A stretch of DNA of 5,489 bases from Gammaproteobacteria bacterium (GTDB taxonomy: Bacteria > Pseudomonadota > Gammaproteobacteria > Chromatiales > Chromatiaceae), in contig JADWMH010000147.1 of NCBI GenBank assembly GCA_015767355.1, forward strand, positions 1 to 5,489, written 5' to 3'. The stretch's first letter is position 1. Every line of letters starts with the position of its first letter. The notes beneath the pieces are model-generated. The model was not told the origin of the DNA, made no database searches, and saw only the letters and a program-made list of their open reading frames with translations. The translations under genes and the position numbers were made by a program. Below are positions 1 to 5,489 of this stretch, piece after piece.

Positions 1-1
1 T

Positions 2-961
2 ACTGGCAATGTACATTTTGACTGGAATGAGTTATCCAAAGTCGTCAGACTTGAGATCGATCAGGACAAGGCAAGGGTGTTGGGGATCAGCTCGGAGGAG
101 TTGGCTTTGGTGATGAATTCTATTCTGAGCGGATACAGCATTACCCGGTTTCGGGAAAACAACCGTTTGATAGAGGTGCTGGCGCGTGCTGAAAAAAGTG
201 AACGCCTTGGGCTGGGGAATCTCAGGGATATCCGCATCCCTACCCATAGCGGTTCTTTTGTCTCTTTGAGTCAATTGGTCAAATTTTCCTTTGGACTGGA
301 GGAGGGATTGATCTGGAGGAGAAACCTGCTGCCTGCGATTACCGTGAAAGCGGATCTGCAGGGAGATATTCAGGCTCACGAAGTGACCAGTCAAATCACC
401 CCCCTGCTGCAACCCATACGGGATCAATTACCACAGGGTTACCGTATAGAGACAGGAGGTGCGGTCGAAGAGAGCGGCAAAGGTGAAGCATCCATTGCAG
501 CGGTCATGCCTGTCGTTGTACTGGCTGTTTTTACACTGTTGATGATTCAGCTGCAAAGTTTTCAACGCACGATCCTGGTCATTCTCACTGCGCCGTTGGG
601 GTTGATTGGAGTCGTCGCGGCATTGATCGCCTTTAATGCGCCCTTTGGTTTCGTAGCCAACCTGGGTGTGATTGCCCTGTTCGGTATGATTATGCGCAAC
701 TCCCTGATACTGGTGGATCAGATTGAAAAAGACAGGAGTGCGGGGGCTGCATTGAAAACAGCGATTATTGAAGCAACCATAAGGCGCATGCGCCCCATTG
801 CACTAACGGCAGCGGCAGCCGTACTGGCAATGATACCCCTGACATTCAGCACTTTCTGGGGTCCCATGGCCATGGCCATTATGGGCGGCCTGCTGGTCGC
901 AACACTGCTGACCTTACTGTTCCTGCCTGCGCTTTACGCCGCCTGGTTCAGGGCTGATTGA
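2..961 (+). CDS. RND efflux permease, HAE-1/AcrB type, C-terminal part (5' end outside window)
   Basis: This is the last 319 residues of an inner-membrane proton-driven efflux pump; family members run to about 1,020-1,050 residues, so roughly the C-terminal third is present. The frame is open to the left edge, so the GTG at 77 is not a real start. Fragment residues 1-160 are the end of the second periplasmic porter/docking loop, with the typical 'GYRIETGGAVEES' lead-in at 146-158. Five hydrophobic helices follow at about 165-185, 190-210, 216-238, 265-283 and 287-315, matching TM8-TM12. Family signatures are 'LMIQLQSF' (180-187), 'TAPLGLIGV' (196-204), 'GMIMRNSLILVDQIE' (228-242), 'RRMRPIALTA' (261-270) and 'WGPMAMAIMGGL' (286-297). 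Known members work with a membrane-fusion protein and an outer-membrane channel; neither is in the window, but they could lie upstream. Substrate cannot be predicted. The family call is firm. Confidence 0.95.
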   Translation, partial: TGNVHFDWNELSKVVRLEIDQDKARVLGISSEELALVMNSILSGYSITRFRENNRLIEVLARAEKSERLGLGNLRDIRIPTHSGSFVSLSQLVKFSFGLEEGLIWRRNLLPAITVKADLQGDIQAHEVTSQITPLLQPIRDQLPQGYRIETGGAVEESGKGEASIAAVMPVVVLAVFTLLMIQLQSFQRTILVILTAPLGLIGVVAALIAFNAPFGFVANLGVIALFGMIMRNSLILVDQIEKDRSAGAALKTAIIEATIRRMRPIALTAAAAVLAMIPLTFSTFWGPMAMAIMGGLLVATLLTLLFLPALYAAWFRAD

Positions 962-1081
962 AGCGGATATTCAGCCTCGCCGGGAGGGAGAGAGTGAGGG
1001 AGATTGATTCGCCGGGGGAGACTCTGAAACCATACCGGTGATCAACGGGGAACTGGGCCAGTGTTTCTATGGGCCAGTGTT
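962..1081. other. Convergent intergenic region
   Basis: This is the 120-base gap between two genes that end facing each other. No gene is evident in it. It contains a purine-rich run at 982-1003 with several G tracts, an 8-base direct repeat TCGCCGGG at 977-984 and 1009-1016, and the tandem repeat described separately. No hairpin followed by a T tract, the usual intrinsic terminator, is visible for either gene, so termination may be Rho-dependent or use an imperfect structure. Confidence 0.6.
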
Positions 1082-1084
1082 CTA
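1054..1084 (-). repeat. Two-copy tandem repeat of 15-16 bases covering a stop codon
   Basis: On the minus strand the sequence reads TAGAACACTGGCCCA (1084-1070), directly followed by TAGAAACACTGGCCCA (1069-1054). The copies differ by one inserted A. The TAG opening the first copy is the stop codon of the outer-membrane protein gene. This looks like a small slippage duplication. GGCCAG at 1072-1077 can pair with CTGGCC at 1092-1097 around a 14-base loop, and ACTGG/CCAGT at 1052-1062 is a tight inverted repeat, so the site might form a weak 3' hairpin. No T tract supports a true terminator. Confidence 0.7.
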
Positions 1085-2254
1085 GAAATAGCTGGCCAGC
1101 GTGATCTGCACAAAGTCATCCTTGCGAAAAGCGTACATTGGATCAAGCGGGTCGACATCCCAGAACAGGTGCGCTTCAACTCCCAGTTTATAACTCTCGC
1201 CGAGGCGGCGGCTCGCTTCAAGGCGGAAGCTCTTACTGTTGAAATCAAGATCATACATAACACCGGCCAGCAGTTCGGAGCTCTGCGGGTCATTAAGCGC
1301 CAGGCGCATCCCTGCAAAAATGTCATTTTCGAAAACGGTCAGCGCCAGATGGTCGCGGGAGTCATAGTTGTACTCGAGCAGGACTCCGAGGTCTGCAGCG
1401 CTCTCATTGATGCCGACGAAGGTGTATTCAAAACCGCCGACGAATGCGTTGTAGTCCTCGGCCGTTGTCTCGCGATGCACTGCCTCCAGCTTCCACAACC
1501 ACGCCTCGCCTGTGTATTGCAGCTCCAGGCCAGCCTGCTTCAGTTGGAAATAGAAGGGGGCCAGCGCATCGCCAGCGAACAGCAGCAGGGGCTCCCTGGA
1601 TGTTCCCTGAAACCATGAGAGCGCAAAATCGAGATTGTCGATGCTCTGGTTCCAGCGGATCGACCAGTCGAGATGATGCTCTTCATCGTCTGATTCATAG
1701 AGAGAGAGATCCTTGTCGATCACCAGCGGCGGCCTGAAGCGGCCATCAACACCCGGGAAAGAGCGCTCGCGAAACCATGGCATCAGGAACAGATCGATGC
1801 CGCCATTGCCGATGGTGCGGGTGATGCGCAGCATCGGCTGTCCCAGCTTATCCTCGTGGTCGATATCTTCCAGCACGTCTGTCTGGTTGATGATATCCAC
1901 CAGATGCTGGGTCTCGGTAACTCCCCAGAAAACCTTGCTGATGCCAGCTCTGAATTCCCAGTCACCTTTGACCCACAAAAAATCAAGTTCACGAATATCT
2001 GCATGCGAGCGCTCATCATCCATGCTGTCGAGACGAGCGAAAGGGATGAATGTCACTCCAAAGTTTCCATCATTCCACTGATGACGGAACTCAGGCTGGG
2101 CGCTGACAGAGACCCCGCCATCGCCCTGCCCCGGCCACGCGCCCTGCGAGAAAAAACCACGCAGTTCAACGGCGACATTTCCAGACCATTCGGCAACGGC
2201 GGGACGACTCAGCAGAGTTGAGAATACGATCGCTGTAATGATGATTTTTTTCAT
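1082..2254 (-). CDS. Secreted probable outer-membrane beta-barrel protein
   Basis: This 390-residue protein is probably exported to the outer membrane. It starts with a clear Sec signal peptide: 'MKK', a hydrophobic core at residues 4-15, and a likely cleavage after AVA (21). The mature part alternates polar and hydrophobic residues in short strands, is rich in Trp, Tyr and Phe, and ends in 'FVQITLASYF', a terminal strand with C-terminal Phe as recognised by the BAM machinery. Residues 87-112 ('IRELDFLW...FRAGISKVFWG') recall porin-like barrels such as the DUF1302 group, but I cannot assign a family. The mature protein is very acidic, with about 60 Asp/Glu against about 30 Lys/Arg. A GTG at 2281 or TTG at 2278 would add nine or eight residues before the signal peptide; the ATG at 2254 fits a signal peptide best, though no strong ribosome-binding site precedes it. 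It is the last gene of the probable operon and could be its outer-membrane exit or entry port (inference). Confidence 0.8.
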   Translation of the reverse strand: MKKIIITAIVFSTLLSRPAVAEWSGNVAVELRGFFSQGAWPGQGDGGVSVSAQPEFRHQWNDGNFGVTFIPFARLDSMDDERSHADIRELDFLWVKGDWEFRAGISKVFWGVTETQHLVDIINQTDVLEDIDHEDKLGQPMLRITRTIGNGGIDLFLMPWFRERSFPGVDGRFRPPLVIDKDLSLYESDDEEHHLDWSIRWNQSIDNLDFALSWFQGTSREPLLLFAGDALAPFYFQLKQAGLELQYTGEAWLWKLEAVHRETTAEDYNAFVGGFEYTFVGINESAADLGVLLEYNYDSRDHLALTVFENDIFAGMRLALNDPQSSELLAGVMYDLDFNSKSFRLEASRRLGESYKLGVEAHLFWDVDPLDPMYAFRKDDFVQITLASYF

Positions 2255-2324
2255 ATCGCTGTTTCGTTTGGTTCTCAACACATCCTATGGAGCATGCTGT
2301 ATTAACATTCCGTGGTCAAGATAT
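2255..2324 (-). other. Intergenic gap inside the probable operon
   Basis: This is the widest gap among the four minus-strand genes (70 bases). It holds no gene. On the minus strand there is a TTGACC at 2318-2313 but no convincing -10 box at standard spacing, and a palindrome AGCATGCT at 2291-2298. An AGGA at 2286-2283 lies one base before the alternative GTG start (2281) and four before the TTG (2278), so it could serve the TTG. I see no terminator, so read-through from the upstream gene is likely. Confidence 0.45.
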
Positions 2325-2774
2325 CTACAACCAGCGCCGGACCTTCTGCTTGTACTCAAGATAGTGCTGTTCAAATTTCTCTTCGAGGATGCGCTCCTCG
2401 TGAATGATCTGATGGTTGCTAATGATCCACACAAACAATGGCAGCATCAGAAAAGGAGTCAAACCGCCCAGCCAGATCGCCACGCCAGTGAGAAGCAGCA
2501 GTAATCCCAGATACATCGGGTTTCGCGTAAACCGATACATTCCGGATGTCACCAGTGACGATGTGTCATCCAATTTGAGAGGGTGGAAGGTGGTTCGGGC
2601 GCGGATAAACAGAAACAGCGACCACAAATCAATCACCAGTGCTATCGCAACAAAGAGCAGGCCAACTCCCCTCCACTCAACAGGCATCAACTCCATCACC
2701 GGCAAATAACGCTGCAGCAGCCACATGCAGACGGCGATGATGGCCGCTATGAGCGGCGGGAAGATTTTAGGCAT
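2325..2774 (-). CDS. Integral-membrane methyltransferase, isoprenylcysteine carboxyl methyltransferase (ICMT/Ste14-like, COG2020) family
   Basis: This 149-residue inner-membrane protein belongs to the superfamily of small SAM-dependent membrane methyltransferases that includes ICMT and phospholipid methyltransferases. It has hydrophobic segments at about 5-22, 34-57 and a helical pair at 88-118. The family core is in the C-terminal half: 'TTFHP' (61-65), 'TSGMYRFTRNPMYLG' (76-90), and 'EERILEEKF' (126-134) followed by 'HYLEYKQKVRRWL' to the end, where family members bind the methyl donor and position the substrate head group. The length is normal for bacterial members. An AGGG lies seven bases before the ATG. 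The start is only 16 bases after the stop of the LolA-like gene, which argues for co-transcription. Bacteria generally lack prenylated proteins, so the substrate is probably a lipid or other small hydrophobic molecule; which one is unknown. The family is clear, the reaction is not. Confidence 0.88.
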   Translation of the reverse strand: MPKIFPPLIAAIIAVCMWLLQRYLPVMELMPVEWRGVGLLFVAIALVIDLWSLFLFIRARTTFHPLKLDDTSSLVTSGMYRFTRNPMYLGLLLLLTGVAIWLGGLTPFLMLPLFVWIISNHQIIHEERILEEKFEQHYLEYKQKVRRWL

Positions 2775-2790
2775 GGCTCAACCCTGTTAC

Positions 2791-3576
2791 CTATCTCAGG
2801 CGCGCCAGACTGTTTTTATTGAAGTCCCTGCTGCTGAGTCCGGTTTTGAATTTGTAATCCTTCCACTGAAGACGGGTAGACTTGCCAGTCTGATGGTTTT
2901 GCATGAACATCTCACTGGCGCGCCAGTAGCGCCCGATATACTGCCGATACCCTTTCCACGTCAGCGTCTTCAACTTGCCTCTCTTGCGGTCAAAAAACTC
3001 AACCTTGACCGGACGCATCTCTTTGGTATCGATCCAGGCAGTCTGTTTCGTATATCCGGAATATTTATAGGCGGGAATACGCTCGATTTTGTGACACTTC
3101 CACCCTTTTCCACAGGGCTCATCGCCGAGGTATTTATAGGTATATTTCTCGATCTCCTGCGACCCCAGATCCTCAAAGGCAAACTCACTGCCCATGAATG
3201 GCCCTGACTTGTTCTTTGACGAGATGCGCTTGACGCGTTTCAGCGCAGGCAGATAGAGCCACTGGTCATCCGGCTTGAGACCGTGTGAAAAGGTCAGCAT
3301 GGCCGTCCCCTTGACATCTGCAGGCGTGTCAAAAAGTGACAACGCCTTGTCACCGTCACTCCGCCCTTCGAGCGTTTTTGTACGGATGGTGCGGCTGCTG
3401 GTCTTGCCTGCTCTGTTGCGCAGAGTCATCACCATGTCGGCAGTTGTGTCGCCCCAACCTGAGTCTCTGACATCCGCCTCCGTCGCAATGCGCAACCCTT
3501 TCTGTTGGGCTGTCTCGGCAATTGCTGCGCCAGTGCTCAGCAAAACGGAAAGGAATATTGCCACATGTTTTTTCAT
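2791..3576 (-). CDS. Periplasmic LolA-like protein ('outer membrane lipoprotein-sorting protein' family, COG2834/PF17131-like)
   Basis: This 261-residue protein carries a Sec signal peptide (residues 1-20, cleavage after AIA) with no Cys at the cleavage site, so the mature protein should be soluble in the periplasm. The body matches LolA-like proteins found beside MMPL transporters: the signature runs 'DDQWLYLPALKRVKRI' (103-118), 'GPFMGSEFAFEDL' (125-137), then 'YKYLGDE' (147-153) and a long run of amphipathic strands. The LolA fold is a half-barrel with a hydrophobic cavity that carries acyl chains. C155 and C161 could form a disulfide. The mature chain is strongly basic, about 48 Lys/Arg against 28 Asp/Glu. 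The ATG at 3576 is chosen because GGAGAG sits five bases upstream and it begins the signal peptide; a start at 3633 would add 19 residues and overlap the preceding gene. It is probably the periplasmic carrier partner of the neighbouring exporter rather than the housekeeping LolA, which is shorter. Confidence 0.88.
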   Translation of the reverse strand: MKKHVAIFLSVLLSTGAAIAETAQQKGLRIATEADVRDSGWGDTTADMVMTLRNRAGKTSSRTIRTKTLEGRSDGDKALSLFDTPADVKGTAMLTFSHGLKPDDQWLYLPALKRVKRISSKNKSGPFMGSEFAFEDLGSQEIEKYTYKYLGDEPCGKGWKCHKIERIPAYKYSGYTKQTAWIDTKEMRPVKVEFFDRKRGKLKTLTWKGYRQYIGRYWRASEMFMQNHQTGKSTRLQWKDYKFKTGLSSRDFNKNSLARLR

Positions 3577-3581
3577 TTCGT

Positions 3582-3587
3582 CTCTCC
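3582..3587 (-). promoter_or_regulatory. Ribosome-binding site of the LolA-like gene
   Basis: The minus strand reads GGAGAG, then ACGAA, then the ATG at 3576-3574. This is a strong Shine-Dalgarno sequence at good spacing. It decides the start against the in-frame upstream codon at 3633, which lies inside the exporter gene. Confidence 0.8.
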
Positions 3588-3611
3588 AAAAATTTTTATT
3601 AAAACCCTTTT

Positions 3612-5489
3612 TCAGTCGGTTGGATTCAGCCACCCATCCAGCCTCATCAGTAGCGGCGGAAGCAGCAGAAAATCCGCCAGCAGCGCAAAAGCGAGAATGA
3701 TCGATGTCAGCACACCCATGCCGGCATTCAGTTCAAAGCTCGATGTGGCCAGCACCAGAAACCCTGCAATCAACGCCAGCGAGGTGATCCACAAGGCCAC
3801 CCCCACGGTTTTGAAAGAGTAGCGCACCGCATCCGCTGCATTCAAGCCCTGTTCACGCCGCGCACGCAAATATTTACTCAGGAAGTGCACGGTGTCATCA
3901 ACCACGATTCCCAGGGTCATTGCAGCGACCACAGAGAGCGACAGTCCGATTTCGCCATCGATGAGAGCCCACAATCCAAAAGCCATTCCCGCAGGGGCCA
4001 GATTCGGAACCAGGCTCACCAGACCGTATCGCAGTGAACGCAATGCGATGATTAGAATAAACGAGATCACCACCAGCGCCACGGCAGTGCCAATCATCAT
4101 ACTGCGAATGTTGTTCATGCCGATATGTGCAAACATCACCGTAGGGCTGGAACCCCAGGTCAATAACTCCGGCGTATTGGTTTGCATCCACGAATGAACA
4201 CGCTGCTCGACATCCAGCACCGCTACCGATGAGATGGTTTTCATAGTGACGGAAACCCTGGTGGCGCGCTTTTCGATATCAATCTGGTTATTCAAATCAA
4301 GGCCGTAGGGAAGCGACATCTCATACAGCAGCAGATACTGCGCCGCCAGGTCCCGCTGTTCGGGAAGCTTATGCCAGCCGGGTTCATCGCCATGCATATT
4401 CTTATTCAGGCGCTTGAATGTGTCCGTGATCGTACTGACATGAATCACCTCGGCCTGCTGCCGCAGCCATTGAGTAAATTGCTCAACCTGGCGTATGAAT
4501 TCCGGTCTGGAGATGCCGCTCTCCTCACTGGAATCCAGTGAGAAATCCATGTAGTACATGCCTGTGAGATTATCCAGGGCGAAGTCAGTGTCACGACGAA
4601 ATTCGATCTTGTCATCAAAATAGTGCACGTAGATGTCATTCGCCACATTGAACGGGGCCAGTAAAACCAGCAAGACAATGACGGCACCCATGCCGGGAAG
4701 CAGCTTTCTCTGATTGCGAATCACCCACTCGGAGAAGTTCTCCATCAGGTGTGTACCGCTTCTGCTGCCTGCCCTGACACGCAGAGGCAATATCATCATC
4801 AGCGCCGGCAGGAAGAGTATGGAAAGTGCATAGGCAAGCAGCACGCCGAAGACTGAAATATTTCCGAGATCATGAAAAGGGGGCGCATCACTGAAATTGA
4901 GTGTCAGAAAGCCTACCACCGTGGTGATCGACGTAAGAAACACCGGCATCAAATTGATGCGCAGGCTCTCAACCATCGCATCCTGCTTATTGACGCCGTG
5001 GCGCACCCCTTGCATCCAGTTGGTGAGTATGTGCACGCAATCGGCCACTCCCAGCGTCAGGATGATCACGGGCGCCGACATCACCGGCGGGCTCAGCGCA
5101 ATCCCCATCCAACCGGCAAGCCCCATGGCGCCGAGAATGGAAAACATCGTCACCAGCATGGTTCCGAGCGTGCCGCCAAAACCCCGCAATTGTAAAAACA
5201 CCATGCTCATGATCAACAGCAGAGCCAGCGGCATGAGGTGCTGCATATCCCACTGTGAGGCTTCAGGGAAGGCGTTGTTCATCATCACCAGGCCGGTCAG
5301 ATAGATATCGATGTCCGGATAGGTGGCGGTGATATAGGATTTGAGATCACGCACCGAGGCGACAACCTCCGGAACCTCACGGGTCATATCCTCGCCGGGC
5401 AGCTCCACCACGATATTCAGCGCTGTCACATGGCTGCCGGGTGAGATCAGGCGGTTGATCAGCATCGGCTCGGCCAATGCAATCTGCTG
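3612..5489 (-). CDS. MMPL/Patched-type RND superfamily exporter (COG1033-like), N-terminus outside window
   Basis: This is the C-terminal 625 residues of an inner-membrane RND-superfamily transporter. The frame stays open to the right edge, so the true start is outside; family members are often near 750-900 residues, so the first helix and part of the first periplasmic loop are missing. Fragment residues 1-82 are the rest of loop 1. Hydrophobic helices follow at about 83-100, 107-130, 136-157, 180-200, 209-236 and 263-281 (TM2-TM7), then a second periplasmic loop at 282-460, then 462-484, 488-510, 514-537, 565-583 and 588-615 (TM8-TM12). The proton-relay motifs are 'GVADCVHIL' in TM4 (147-155) and 'GIVVDDTVHFL' in TM10 (527-537). 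Relatives move lipids, hopanoids or other hydrophobic molecules. The next gene starts 35 bases after the stop, so it is likely the first visible gene of the operon and its energised inner-membrane component. Confidence 0.92.
   Translation of the reverse strand, partial: QQIALAEPMLINRLISPGSHVTALNIVVELPGEDMTREVPEVVASVRDLKSYITATYPDIDIYLTGLVMMNNAFPEASQWDMQHLMPLALLLIMSMVFLQLRGFGGTLGTMLVTMFSILGAMGLAGWMGIALSPPVMSAPVIILTLGVADCVHILTNWMQGVRHGVNKQDAMVESLRINLMPVFLTSITTVVGFLTLNFSDAPPFHDLGNISVFGVLLAYALSILFLPALMMILPLRVRAGSRSGTHLMENFSEWVIRNQRKLLPGMGAVIVLLVLLAPFNVANDIYVHYFDDKIEFRRDTDFALDNLTGMYYMDFSLDSSEESGISRPEFIRQVEQFTQWLRQQAEVIHVSTITDTFKRLNKNMHGDEPGWHKLPEQRDLAAQYLLLYEMSLPYGLDLNNQIDIEKRATRVSVTMKTISSVAVLDVEQRVHSWMQTNTPELLTWGSSPTVMFAHIGMNNIRSMMIGTAVALVVISFILIIALRSLRYGLVSLVPNLAPAGMAFGLWALIDGEIGLSLSVVAAMTLGIVVDDTVHFLSKYLRARREQGLNAADAVRYSFKTVGVALWITSLALIAGFLVLATSSFELNAGMGVLTSIILAFALLADFLLLPPLLMRLDGWLNPTD

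Noticed and set aside
982..1018. Four G tracts that could form a G-quadruplex downstream of the RND pump
   Set aside because: The loops would be about 1, 9 and 13 bases, which is long and uneven, so a stable structure is doubtful.
1061..1618. Plus-strand open frame of 185 codons opposite the barrel gene
   Set aside because: It lies wholly inside a minus-strand gene with a signal peptide and a sensible barrel end. Its translation has no recognisable domain, and no good ribosome-binding site was seen.
2290..2318. Possible internal promoter before the barrel gene (TTGACC on the minus strand)
   Set aside because: No acceptable -10 box is found 16-18 bases downstream; the sequence there is close to CATGCT.
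2914..2927. Perfect 14-base palindrome ACTGGCGCGCCAGT, with a second GGCGCGCC at 2799-2806
   Set aside because: Both lie inside the coding sequence of the LolA-like gene and follow from its codons (for example Trp-Arg-Ala-Ser). No regulatory context supports an operator.
2725..3207. Plus-strand open frame of 160 codons opposite the LolA-like gene
   Set aside because: The opposite strand encodes a well-recognised family with a strong ribosome-binding site; this frame is a shadow.
3577..3633. Longer start for the LolA-like protein, adding 19 residues
   Set aside because: The extension would place charged residues before the signal peptide and overlap the exporter gene, while the ATG at 3576 has GGAGAG at ideal spacing.

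Overview
The window looks like chromosomal DNA of a Gram-negative proteobacterium, most likely a gammaproteobacterium. The basis is the envelope genes (an HAE-1-type RND pump, an MMPL-type RND exporter, a LolA-like periplasmic protein and an outer-membrane barrel), moderate GC content and dense bacterial gene packing. Genus cannot be read from the sequence. No RNA gene, insertion sequence, CRISPR array or phage gene was seen.

Layout. The left end (2-961, + strand) is the C-terminal third of a multidrug-type RND permease whose 5' part lies outside the window. A 120-base convergent intergenic region follows (962-1081). It holds a purine-rich stretch and a short tandem repeat that runs into the stop codon of the next gene. 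The rest of the window is four genes on the minus strand, all reading right to left. They are a large MMPL/COG1033-type RND exporter, open at the right edge (3612-5489); a secreted LolA-like protein of the 'outer membrane lipoprotein-sorting' type (2791-3576); a small membrane protein of the isoprenylcysteine methyltransferase family (2325-2774); and a secreted probable outer-membrane beta-barrel (1082-2254). The gaps between them are 35, 16 and 70 bases, so they are probably one operon whose promoter lies to the right of the window.

How they may work together (inference). The set covers every compartment of the envelope: an inner-membrane RND pump, a periplasmic carrier with a lipid-binding fold, and an outer-membrane barrel, plus an integral-membrane methyltransferase. 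This suggests a trans-envelope route for a lipid or other hydrophobic compound, with methylation of that compound or a related lipid as a possible step. MMPL exporters and LolA-like proteins are known neighbours. The linked methyltransferase and this acidic barrel are the less familiar parts, and they make the operon the main item of interest. The HAE-1 pump at the left is convergent and probably unrelated.
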